Notes under the pieces: generated by a model
Told to the model about the DNA's origin: nothing
What the model saw: the letters and a program-made list of their open reading frames with translations, nothing else
The model's database searches: none
Assembly (NCBI RefSeq): GCF_017831975.1
Contig: NZ_JAFDSS010000001.1
Span: 2,852,001 to 2,916,000, forward strand
Length of the DNA: 64,000 nucleotides
DNA from: Microbacterium terrae
Lineage (GTDB): Bacteria; Actinomycetota; Actinomycetes; Actinomycetales; Microbacteriaceae
Reading direction: 5' to 3'
In this document: positions 52,402 to 61,320 of the stretch, in pieces
Layout of the letters: each line of letters begins with the position of its first letter
How positions within the stretch are numbered: position 1 is the stretch's first letter
Made by a program: the position numbers and the translations under genes

Positions 52402-53682
52402 GTGGCCACGATCGGCACAGCAGGGGCGCGGGCTCGAAGCGCCGAGCAGACCCGCGGCACCATCGTGTCGGCGGCACGCACGCTGTTCGTCGAGCGCGGC
52501 TATCGCGCCGTGTCGCTCCGCGACGTCGCCACCGCCGCCGGCCTCTCGCACCCGGGACTCCTCCGCCACTTCCCCGCCAAGGACGCCCTGCTCGCCGCGG
52601 TGGTCGCCGAACTCGAGGACGAGACGCAGACGCGGGCGACCAGTCGGCTCGACGCCGACGAGCCGGGAACGCCCATGTACGCCGAGATCGCGCGCGTTAA
52701 CGCGTCGATCCCCGGCTACCTCCCGCTGTTCGGGGCGCTCACCGGAGAGGCATCCACGGCGACGCATCCGGCACACGCGTACATGCGCGCCCGCTATGAG
52801 ACGGTGCGTGAGACAACGATCGACTCGCTGTCCGAGTCGATGGCGATGGGCGTCGTCGCCGGCGACAGAGACCTCGTCGACGAGACGATCCGTCTGGACG
52901 CGGGCTGGGACGGTCTGCAGGTGCTGCAGCAGTATCTGCCTGAGCGCATCGACGTCGCCACGGTGCTCGAACAACATCAGGAGCGCCTCACCCTGCCGCG
53001 GGGATGGCGGGACCCCGACGAACCCGCGCCCCCTGCGAGCGCGACGCCGTCGCCGGTGCCCGAGATGCCGCACTTCGCTGTCGACGACGACACGGACTCG
53101 GGGTATCGCCCCGGTCGCGACACCCGCGCCCGGATCATCGACGGCGCCATGACCCTGTTCGCGCAGTCCGGCTACGGCGACACGAGCCTGCGCGACATCG
53201 CCGCGGGAGTGGGTGTCTCGAAGTCGACGCTCCTGCACCACTTCGCCTCGAAAGAGGCGCTGCTGCTCGAGGTGGCCGCCCAGCGCGACCGGCAGATCAG
53301 CGCGCGGGACTCGTACTCCCGCGCTTCGCGCGCGGCCGATGAGCTGCGGTTCCTGCCCGTCGGCGCCGCCGAGAACTCCGAGCGCGAACCCGGGCTCATC
53401 GAGGTGTACGCGGTGCTGTCGTGCGAGGCGCTTCCCGCCGAGCATCCGGCTCACGAGTATTTCGCACGTCGCTACGCCGACACGATCGACCACTTCGCAG
53501 CGCTCCTGCGCGGGGCACAGGCCGACGGCGACCTGCCCGCCGATCGCGACCCCGAGTTCGAAGCGGTCTGGCTCACGGCGCTGTGGGACGGCCTGCAGTA
53601 TCAGTGGCTCTACGACCGCGATGCCGTCGACATCGCCGCGCAGCTGCGCGCGCACCTCGACGACGTGATGCCACCGCGCTGA
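52402..53682 (+). CDS. Tandem double-TetR transcriptional regulator
   Basis: A 426-residue regulator that contains two complete TetR units. The first helix-turn-helix is in residues about 10-60 (EQTRGTIVSAARTLFVERGY, SLRDVATAAGLSHPGLLRHF), with a ligand-binding half to about residue 195. A Pro/Ala-rich linker (about 205-235) leads to the second helix-turn-helix (about 238-290: DTRARIIDGAMTLFAQSGYG, SLRDIAAGVGVSKSTLLHHF) and a second ligand-binding half ending in LDDVMPPR. Normal TetR proteins have about 200 residues and dimerise; here one chain carries both halves. GTG 52402 has AAAGGAG six bases upstream. It faces the MFS-GH3 operon and two operator-like palindromes, so it likely represses that operon and itself. 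Confidence 0.88.
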   Translation: MATIGTAGARARSAEQTRGTIVSAARTLFVERGYRAVSLRDVATAAGLSHPGLLRHFPAKDALLAAVVAELEDETQTRATSRLDADEPGTPMYAEIARVNASIPGYLPLFGALTGEASTATHPAHAYMRARYETVRETTIDSLSESMAMGVVAGDRDLVDETIRLDAGWDGLQVLQQYLPERIDVATVLEQHQERLTLPRGWRDPDEPAPPASATPSPVPEMPHFAVDDDTDSGYRPGRDTRARIIDGAMTLFAQSGYGDTSLRDIAAGVGVSKSTLLHHFASKEALLLEVAAQRDRQISARDSYSRASRAADELRFLPVGAAENSEREPGLIEVYAVLSCEALPAEHPAHEYFARRYADTIDHFAALLRGAQADGDLPADRDPEFEAVWLTALWDGLQYQWLYDRDAVDIAAQLRAHLDDVMPPR

Positions 53683-53772
53683 TCGCCGCCGTGCGGATGC
53701 GCTGATCGCCGCCGCGCGGATGCGCCGATCACTGCCCTGCGGATGCGCCGATCACTGCCCTGCGGTTGCGCC
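53681..53772. repeat. Four 23-bp tandem repeats plus a partial fifth
   Basis: Units at 53681, 53704, 53727 and 53750 begin GATCGCCGCC or GATCACTGCC and end TGCGGATGCGCC or a one-base variant; a partial unit starts at 53773. The array begins within the tetR stop codon and fills the gap before the convergent recQ stop. Confidence 0.85.
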
Positions 53773-53796
53773 GATCACCTCGGCGGCGACGCGGGG

Positions 53797-55818
<2,022 letters not shown>

Positions 55819-55825
55819 TCGCACC

Positions 55826-55831
55826 AGGGTA
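55826..55831 (-). promoter_or_regulatory. Predicted -10 box of recQ (leaderless start)
   Basis: TACCCT on the minus strand, with seven bases between it and the GTG start codon. No -35 match is evident. Confidence 0.45.
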
Positions 55832-55956
55832 GTCGCGGGGTCCGACCTGCCGGGGCGCGATGCGATCCTGTCGATGATGATCCGGCGGCCGACTGCTGGG
55901 GAGGAAGGGCCCGGCCGGGCGCGCACCGGAGACCGACGATCCCTGACGGCGTCGGC

Positions 55957-55962
55957 TAGCAT
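55957..55962 (+). promoter_or_regulatory. Predicted -10 box of the S4 protein gene (leaderless start)
   Basis: TAGCAT with seven bases between it and the ATG at 55970. The geometry matches that of recQ, which is transcribed the other way from the same 150-bp gap. Confidence 0.45.
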
Positions 55963-55969
55963 TTCGGGC

Positions 55970-56197
55970 ATGACGAATCCGGCTCCGATCGAAGACGTCC
56001 CGATCGGCAGCGACGGCATCCGCCTCGGACAGTTCGTGAAGTTCGCGGGGCTGCTCGACTCCGGCGGCAACGTCAAAGAGGCCATCATCGACGGCTATGT
56101 GACCGTGAACGGCGAGGTCGACCGCCGACGCGGCAGGCAGCTGCAGCACGGCGACATCGTCGAGTTCGAGGAGCGCAGGGTCCGCGTCTGCCCGTAG
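55970..56197 (+). CDS. S4-domain RNA-binding protein (YbcJ-like)
   Basis: A 75-residue protein consisting of one S4 domain (GIRLGQFVKFAGLLDSGGNVKEAIIDGYV then VNGEVDRRRGRQL). It belongs to the small YbcJ/RlbA-type group of free-standing S4 proteins, which bind structured RNA, probably rRNA or stalled ribosomes. The domain fills the whole protein, so there is no attached enzymatic function. The start codon is fixed by the family N terminus and by a -10 box seven bases upstream. Confidence 0.85.
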   Translation: MTNPAPIEDVPIGSDGIRLGQFVKFAGLLDSGGNVKEAIIDGYVTVNGEVDRRRGRQLQHGDIVEFEERRVRVCP

Positions 56198-56237
56198 CCC
56201 CGGCCGCGGCATCCTCCGCCTCGTCGAGAAGGCGACG

Positions 56238-56315
56238 ATGGCCGATCCGGAGCAGCCGACCGGCGAACCTACCGAGCCCGAGGCGAAATCGGGCTGGGGT
56301 TCGGGCTACGGCTGA
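56238..56315 (+). CDS. Possible small protein of 25 residues with Gly-Tyr tail
   Basis: An ATG with GAGAAGG six bases upstream opens a 25-codon frame, MADPEQPTGEPTEPEAKSGW ending GSGYG. The first part is acidic and Pro-rich; the tail is Gly, Ser, Trp and Tyr. Codon third positions are mostly G/C. It follows the S4 gene by 40 bases in the same frame, so a read-through origin is possible, and its end overlaps the convergent small gene by 10 bases. I know no family. It could be a genuine short peptide or a chance frame. Confidence 0.35.
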   Translation: MADPEQPTGEPTEPEAKSGWGSGYG

Positions 56316-56530
56316 GGGCTCGGGCTCGGCTTCGGGCGCAGCATCCGGATCACCGCTCCCTCGACCAGCACCGGCACGAACTGGCGCAGCCGGGCGGTGT
56401 CGAGGCGCTCGAACTGCTCGACCACGAGAGTCGTGATCGAGTCCTCATCGACGTCGGGGAAGCGCTGCGCGAGGCGATCGACGACATAGAGCAGCGCCTC
56501 GTACTCGCTCACCGGATTGGTGACGCTCAC
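56306..56530 (-). CDS. Small three-helix-bundle protein
   Basis: A 74-residue helical protein. Three helices can be drawn: EYEALLYVVDRLAQRFP, DSITTLVVEQFERLDTARLR and FVPVLVEGAVIRMLR, followed by a short Pro/Ser tail. It fits the actinobacterial three-helix bundle dimerisation domain family, often annotated only as hypothetical. GTG 56530 is the start used; another GTG six codons downstream is possible because the ribosome-binding site lies too close to the first. Role unknown. Confidence 0.65.
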   Translation of the reverse strand: MSVTNPVSEYEALLYVVDRLAQRFPDVDEDSITTLVVEQFERLDTARLRQFVPVLVEGAVIRMLRPKPSPSPQP

Positions 56531-56600
56531 CCTTCCAGGATGCGCCTTTTCGACGCGATCGGGGCGAGATCCGCCGATCCCGTGCGGAATCGGATGCCGG

Positions 56601-56885
56601 TCAGCCGAGCCCGACCACGACGTAGTCACGCCGGATCGCCGCGGTGCGACGGCCCCACTCGCTCGCCGCGACGCGGGCCTGATGCGCGCGGAAGGAGCCT
56701 TCGCCGTCGAAGAGCTCGTCGACATCCCAGACCAGCGGCTCGTCGATTCGCCGCGTCACGGCGAAGGACAGGCATCCGGGCTCGGCGCGGGTGAGGGCGA
56801 TGTGGTCGGGAAGCAGCTGCTCGACCAGATCGGCGTCGGCCCGCGTGGCGCAGACGAGCCGGCCGGTCAGGCTCACCGGGGTCAC
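56601..56885 (-). CDS. ABM-domain monooxygenase-like protein
   Basis: A 94-residue protein with the dimeric alpha/beta-barrel (antibiotic biosynthesis monooxygenase) fold: LTGRLVCATRADADLVEQLL, LTRAEPGCLSFAVTRR, LVWDVDELFDGEGSFRAHQA. Members act on quinones, heme or small aromatic compounds without cofactor; many have no assigned function. GTG 56885 overlaps the stop of the LacI-family gene (GTGA), so the two are one operon. It may be regulated along with lacI, but a link with galactan metabolism is not evident. Confidence 0.8.
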   Translation of the reverse strand: MTPVSLTGRLVCATRADADLVEQLLPDHIALTRAEPGCLSFAVTRRIDEPLVWDVDELFDGEGSFRAHQARVAASEWGRRTAAIRRDYVVVGLG

Positions 56886-57898
56886 GCCGACTCGCGCTTC
56901 ACGAGCTCGGTCGGCAGCGTCAGTCGTCCGGCAGGTCGCCCCTCGATCACATCGAGCAGCATCCGCACCATCTCGCGGGCGATGCGGCCGAAGGGCTGGT
57001 GCATCGTCGTGATGCCCGGGCTCACCCGGGTGGCGATCGGGGCGTCGTCGAAACCGGCGACGGCGACATCCTGCGGCACGCGCCGCCCCGCCGCATGGAG
57101 GGCGTCGATCGCGCCGGCCGCCATCACGTCGTTGGCCGCGAACACGGCGTCGAGGTCGGGGGCGGTCTCGAGCAGCTGCGCCATCGCCCGCCGGCCCGAC
57201 TCGCGCGAGTAGTCGCCGTACGCGATGCGCGCATCGTCGACACCGCCGAGCTCGTCGCGGAAACCGGCGAGGCGCCCGCGCCCTCCCGAGGTGTCCTGCG
57301 GGCCTGCGATCATCGCGATGCGCTCGCGTCCGGCGCCGTCGCGCAGGTATGCGGCCATGTGCCGCGCGCCCTCCACGTCGTCGGCGGCGACGTAGCCGAT
57401 CCGTCGCTCGTAACCGAGCGGGATGCCGCAGGCGATCACCGGCACTCCGCCGCCGACGAGGTCTTCGAGGAACCCGAGGTGCTCGGCGTGCGACGAGACG
57501 AGCAGGGCGCCGTCGACGCGGCCGGTGCGGATGAACTCCGAGGCGCGCCGCTGCTCGTCGGGCGAGCCCGCCATGAGCAGCACCATCGCGATGTCGCGCT
57601 CGGCGAGGGCGTCGGCGGCCGCGCGCATGAGCGTGGAGAAGTTCGGGTCCTCGAAGAGGCGGTCCTGCGACTCGGTCAGCAGGAATGCGACGGAGTCGCC
57701 GCGCGCCGTCGCCAGGCTGCGTGCGTGCGCGTTGATGCGGTAGCCGGTCTTGACGATCGCGAGCTCCACCGCGGCGCGCGCCTCGCCGCTCACCCAGTGC
57801 CCGCCGTTGAGGACGCGCGACACGGTGCCCCGAGAGACGCCCGACTCGCGCGCGACGTCCTCGATCGTGGGGCGCCGTCGCGGCACTCGGTCGGTCAC
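56882..57898 (-). CDS. LacI-family transcriptional regulator (CebR-like)
   Basis: A 338-residue sugar-responsive repressor. The N-terminal helix-turn-helix is standard (RPTIEDVARESGVSRGTVSRV, then LNGGHWVS), followed by a periplasmic-binding-protein-like effector domain (VAFLLTESQDRLFEDPNF, DGALLVSSHAEHLGFL, DAVFAANDVMAAGAIDAL, GFDDAPIATRVSPGITTM). It is divergent from the GH53 endo-galactanase gene, with CebR-type palindromes in the shared region, so it most likely represses the galactanase and itself. GTG 57898 has TAGACT seven bases upstream and no ribosome-binding site, hence a leaderless start. The inducer is probably a galactan-derived oligosaccharide; this is inferred from its neighbour. 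Confidence 0.9.
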   Translation of the reverse strand: MTDRVPRRRPTIEDVARESGVSRGTVSRVLNGGHWVSGEARAAVELAIVKTGYRINAHARSLATARGDSVAFLLTESQDRLFEDPNFSTLMRAAADALAERDIAMVLLMAGSPDEQRRASEFIRTGRVDGALLVSSHAEHLGFLEDLVGGGVPVIACGIPLGYERRIGYVAADDVEGARHMAAYLRDGAGRERIAMIAGPQDTSGGRGRLAGFRDELGGVDDARIAYGDYSRESGRRAMAQLLETAPDLDAVFAANDVMAAGAIDALHAAGRRVPQDVAVAGFDDAPIATRVSPGITTMHQPFGRIAREMVRMLLDVIEGRPAGRLTLPTELVKRESA

Positions 57899-57905
57899 GA
57901 GACCC

Positions 57906-57911
57906 AGTCTA
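57906..57911 (-). promoter_or_regulatory. Predicted -10 box of the lacI-type gene (leaderless start)
   Basis: TAGACT on the minus strand with seven bases before the GTG start. Confidence 0.45.
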
Positions 57912-57956
57912 GAGATGCCGGGATGCCGAGAATCACGGGCATCTCCCCGCGACGGC

Positions 57957-57970
57957 TGGGAGCGCTCCGA
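57957..57970. promoter_or_regulatory. CebR-like operator
   Basis: TGGGAGCGCTCCGA differs at one base from the 14-bp palindrome TGGGAGCGCTCCCA bound by Streptomyces CebR. It lies upstream of the lacI-type gene's -10 box and between the two divergent genes. Confidence 0.7.
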
Positions 57971-58035
57971 GCCCTGCATGCCAGCATCCGCATACCGACA
58001 TCACCATTCCTCTCCGCCATGCACTGTGCTAGAAC

Positions 58036-58049
58036 TGGGAGCGCACACA
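58036..58049. promoter_or_regulatory. Second, degenerate CebR-like operator
   Basis: TGGGAGCGCACACA has a perfect left half-site and a poor right half. It sits directly after a possible -10 box (TAGAAC, 58030-58035) of the galactanase gene, where repressor binding would block transcription. Confidence 0.5.
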
Positions 58050-58119
58050 GTATCGCAGTGACGCGATCCGCGCCTTCGGGCGGCGGGCCGCGAAGCCGCC
58101 GACCCGAGAGGACCTCCGA

Positions 58120-60405
58120 ATGCACACGCGCAGCAGGCGAAGGAGCGCAGCCGCGATCGCGGCAGGCGTCGCCGTCGCGATCGCCATCCCCACCTCGGCG
58201 GCCGTCGCAGCCGACGACACGGCAGTCGACGCCGGCATCTTCGTCGACAAGGTCGACGGGCTCTCCCCCGACTTCCTCCACGGCGTCGACGTGTCGACGG
58301 TGCTGTCGCTCGAAGAGAGCGGTGTGGTGTTCCGCGACGAGGCAGGCCAGCCGGCCGACCTGTTCGACGTGCTCGCCGACAACGGCGTGAACTCCGTGCG
58401 CATCCGCGTCTGGAACGACCCGTACGACGAGACCGGCCAGGGCTACGGAGGCGGCAACGTCGACGCCGACCGTGCCGTCGAGATCGGCGAGCGCGCCACG
58501 GCGGCGGGCCTGGGCGTGCTGGTCGACTTCCACTACTCCGACTTCTGGGCCGACCCCGCGCGTCAGCTCGCACCCAAGGCCTGGGAGGGGCTGACGGATG
58601 CCGAGACGGTCACCGCACTCCACGACTTCACCGCGGACGCGCTGCAGTCGTTCGAAGACGCCGGCGTCGACGTCGAGATGGTGCAGATCGGCAACGAGAC
58701 GAACAACGCGATCGCCGGCCACACCCGCGCCGGGCGCGAGATCGACGCCCAGTTCGCGGCGCTGATCGACGCGGGCTCGCAGGCCGTGCGCGAAGTGCTG
58801 CCCGACGCCCTCGTCGCCGTGCACTTCACCAACCCCGAAACGGCCGGCCGATACGCCACCTATGCCGCCGGGCTCGACGCCTTCGACGTCGACTACGACG
58901 TGTTCGCCAGCTCGTACTACCCGTACTGGCACGGCACCACCGACAACCTCACCGCAGTGCTCACCGACATCGCGACCACGTACGACAAGCAGGTCATGGT
59001 CGCCGAGACGTCGTGGGCGCGCACTCTCGACGACGGCGACGGCTACGCGAACGTCATCGGCTCGGGCGGCACCACCAGCCAGTACCCGGTGAGCGTGCAG
59101 GGCCAGGCCTGGGAGCTGCGCGATGTGATCGCCGCGGTCGCCGCCGTCGGCGACGCCGGCATCGGCGTGTACTACTGGGAGCCCGCGTGGCTGCCCGTCG
59201 GCCCGGCCGACCAGTACGAGGCCAACGCGCTGCTGTGGGAGGAGTTCGGCTCGGGCTGGGCGACGAGCGCCGCGAGCGACTACGACCCCGGTCACGTCGG
59301 CGAGTACTACGGCGGCTCGGCGTGGGACAACCAGTCGCTGTTCGCCTGGGACGGCACGCCGCTCGAGTCGCTGCGCACCTTCCAGTACGTCTACACCGGC
59401 GCCGTCGCCCCGCTCGAGATCGTGTCGGTCGAGCAGGTCGCGGTCGAGGTGAACGACGGCGATCCGATCGAGCTGCCCGCCACGATCACAGTGACCTACA
59501 ACGACGGGTCGACCGTCGCCGATCCGGTCACCTGGTCGGGCGCCCTCGCGTGGATCCGCGGACCGGGCTCGTACGAGATCCCCGGCACGACCGCCTCGGG
59601 CCTCGACGTCACCGCCACGATCGACGTCGTCGCCGAGAACTTCGTCGTCAACCCCGGGTTCGAAGACGCCGACATGAGCGCCTGGACCCTGACCGCGCCC
59701 GCCGCGCGCACCGAGACGAGCGACGCGTTCGCCGGCGACTTCGCGGTGACGTTCTGGAACGGATCGGATTACTCGGTCTCGGCCGCGCAGACGATCACGG
59801 GGGTGCCTGCCGGCGAGTACGTGCTCACCGCGACCACGCAGGGGACCAACAGCCCGGCGACCGACACCCGCACGCTCACGGCGACGACGTCCGCCGGCAG
59901 CTGGAGCGCTCCGCTGTCGTTCACGCAGTGGAACGCGTTCGACACGGCGACCGTGGCGGGCGTGGTGGTCGGCGCCGACGGCACCGTCGAGGTGCGCGCC
60001 GACTTCGCGCTCGCCGGCGGCGCCTGGGGTGTGCTCGATGAGGTGCGCCTGGTGGATGCTGCATCGGTGGGCGGCGGCTCGGTCGACAAGAGCGCGCTGT
60101 CGGCGGCGCTCGATGCCGCGGCATCCGTCGACCGCACGCTCTACACCGAGAAGTCCGTCGCCGCCCTCGACGAGGCCGTCGCGATCGGCGAGGTCGTGCT
60201 CGCCGGCTCACAGGCGACCGCGAAGGACGTCAAGAAGGCGACCCACGGTGTCGAGAAGGCGCTGAAGAAGCTCGAGAAGCCGAAGCCTCCGAAGCCCGAG
60301 AAGCCCACGAAGCCGGAGAAGCCGACCGAGCCTGGCAAGCCCGGGAAGCCCGGGACCGTCGGCCACACCCAGCCCGGAAAGCCGGCGCACCCCCGCGCCT
60401 GCTGA
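58120..60405 (+). CDS. Secreted arabinogalactan endo-beta-1,4-galactanase (GH53) with accessory domains
   Basis: A 761-residue extracellular enzyme that cuts beta-1,4-galactan side chains of pectin. Signal peptide (about 1-30: RSRRRSAAAIAAGVAVAIAI, cleavage near AVAAD). The GH53 domain spans about 45-430: LHGVDVSTVLSLEESG, VRIRVWNDPYDE, VDFHYSDFWADP, acid/base Glu in VQIGNETNN (near 193) and nucleophile Glu in VMVAETSWAR (near 296). An Ig-like (Big_4) domain follows (about 430-505), then a CBM61-like galactan-binding module (about 510-645), a FIVAR-type helical region (about 650-715) and a Lys/Pro repeat tail (KPPKPEKPTKPEKP) that may bind the cell wall. No LPXTG motif. AGGACC lies just upstream of the ATG. 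Confidence 0.94.
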   Translation: MHTRSRRRSAAAIAAGVAVAIAIPTSAAVAADDTAVDAGIFVDKVDGLSPDFLHGVDVSTVLSLEESGVVFRDEAGQPADLFDVLADNGVNSVRIRVWNDPYDETGQGYGGGNVDADRAVEIGERATAAGLGVLVDFHYSDFWADPARQLAPKAWEGLTDAETVTALHDFTADALQSFEDAGVDVEMVQIGNETNNAIAGHTRAGREIDAQFAALIDAGSQAVREVLPDALVAVHFTNPETAGRYATYAAGLDAFDVDYDVFASSYYPYWHGTTDNLTAVLTDIATTYDKQVMVAETSWARTLDDGDGYANVIGSGGTTSQYPVSVQGQAWELRDVIAAVAAVGDAGIGVYYWEPAWLPVGPADQYEANALLWEEFGSGWATSAASDYDPGHVGEYYGGSAWDNQSLFAWDGTPLESLRTFQYVYTGAVAPLEIVSVEQVAVEVNDGDPIELPATITVTYNDGSTVADPVTWSGALAWIRGPGSYEIPGTTASGLDVTATIDVVAENFVVNPGFEDADMSAWTLTAPAARTETSDAFAGDFAVTFWNGSDYSVSAAQTITGVPAGEYVLTATTQGTNSPATDTRTLTATTSAGSWSAPLSFTQWNAFDTATVAGVVVGADGTVEVRADFALAGGAWGVLDEVRLVDAASVGGGSVDKSALSAALDAAASVDRTLYTEKSVAALDEAVAIGEVVLAGSQATAKDVKKATHGVEKALKKLEKPKPPKPEKPTKPEKPTEPGKPGKPGTVGHTQPGKPAHPRAC

Positions 60406-60417
60406 CCGCCCCCGAGT

Positions 60418-60448
60418 GGCCCCCACGCGACCCGAACGCGTGGGGGCC
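60418..60448. terminator. Hairpin terminator between the galactanase and DUF1697 genes
   Basis: GGCCCCCACGCG (60418-60429) and CGCGTGGGGGCC (60437-60448) pair perfectly around a seven-base loop. It lies between convergent genes and can end both transcripts, although no T-run follows. Confidence 0.8.
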
Positions 60449-60477
60449 GCGACTCTGTGCGCTCCCCGGTCGTCCGA

Positions 60478-61014
60478 TCAGCACCACTTGTCGGCGAGGG
60501 CGTACACGACGGTGACGTTGCGGCTCGTCGTCGGTTCGATCAGCTTCGCCGCGCGGAGCGGGTCGACCTTGCCGTCCTGGTAGCCGGGGCCGAGCAGGGC
60601 GTGCACCGCGCGACCGCGCACCACCATCTCGCCGGCATCCGTCGCCGTCGCCTCGATCTGCGCGGTGAGCTCCGCCGACGGGGCGTTTTTCACGAAGTAG
60701 ACGTAGTGACGGGCGAGATCCGGATGCTCCGCATCGAGGGCGCGCGCATCCTCGGCGATCGACGCGATCTCCCGCGCGGTGTAGACCATCGTCGGCACCT
60801 CGAACCCCCGGTCGGCGGCGAACGCCGACTCGAGCGCGGCCTCGATGCGCGAGGTCGAGCGCATGCGCGACTCGAACCTCACGTTGCCGGTGTTGATGTG
60901 GGTCTGCACGCCGTCGAATCCCGCGTCTTCGACCGCACGGCGGATGTCGTCTTTGGGGAAGACCCGCTTCGCGCCGAGGTTGATCGCACGCAGGAACGCC
61001 AGGTAGGTGGGCAC
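60478..61014 (-). CDS. DUF1697-family protein
   Basis: A 178-residue protein of the DUF1697 family: YLAFLRAINLGAKRVFPKDDIR at the N terminus, GFDGVQTHINTGNVRFES, and C-terminal SRNVTVVYALADKW. The family has no proven biochemical activity; it is a compact alpha/beta fold, often found as a single gene. GTG 61014 has AGGA seven bases upstream and matches the family start. Longer frames extend into GC-rich repeats and are not supported. Confidence 0.85.
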   Translation of the reverse strand: MPTYLAFLRAINLGAKRVFPKDDIRRAVEDAGFDGVQTHINTGNVRFESRMRSTSRIEAALESAFAADRGFEVPTMVYTAREIASIAEDARALDAEHPDLARHYVYFVKNAPSAELTAQIEATATDAGEMVVRGRAVHALLGPGYQDGKVDPLRAAKLIEPTTSRNVTVVYALADKWC

Positions 61015-61132
61015 CCCGCCATCCTCCCGCAGGCGTCCGACGCCGGCCACCGCCGCGGGCGTCCGACTCCGACCACCGCCGCAGGCGCCTGGGCCCGGGA
61101 GCCCGCCCGCCCCCGTCGCACCCCCCACTCCT

Positions 61133-61228
61133 GTGCCTAACGCAGGATGAAAACTGCGAGCACATCAGCAAGCCTCGGAATCACGCGGCTCGCGCACGAG
61201 GCCCGCGCATTCGTCCTGCATTAGGCAC
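61133..61228. repeat. 96-bp element with 19-bp inverted ends
   Basis: GTGCCTAACGCAGGATGAA (61133-61151) and TTCGTCCTGCATTAGGCAC (61210-61228) are complementary with two mismatches, around a 58-base interior that is less GC-rich than the surroundings. The form is that of a MITE-like or REP-like element; it might also be transcribed into a stable stem. Confidence 0.75.
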
Positions 61229-61243
61229 GGGTGTCGCGTCTCG

Positions 61244-61271
61244 GGGCACTCCGGAGCGCTCCGGAGTGCCC
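61244..61271. terminator. 28-bp perfect palindrome after the helicase gene
   Basis: The half-site GGGCACTCCGGAGC is followed directly by its complement GCTCCGGAGTGCCC. It lies 50 bases beyond the helicase stop codon. RNA would fold as a 12-bp stem, fitting a terminator; as DNA it could also bind a dimeric regulator. Confidence 0.6.
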
Positions 61272-61320
61272 GGATCCACGTCGAGCCACCCCAGACCCCG
61301 CCGCGGGCAGCCCCACCGGA

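Larger units (their letters stand above)
61015..61320. other. Intergenic region rich in repeats
   Basis: No gene. It contains two 26-bp direct repeats (61031-61056 and 61057-61082, each with CCACCGCCGC at the end) next to the DUF1697 start, a 96-bp element with inverted ends (61133-61228), and a 28-bp perfect palindrome (61244-61271). The promoter of the DUF1697 gene must lie within the first ~100 bases but no clear box is seen. Confidence 0.7.

Noticed and set aside
53681..53779. Possible CRISPR remnant downstream of tetR
   Set aside because: Units are directly adjacent with no spacers.
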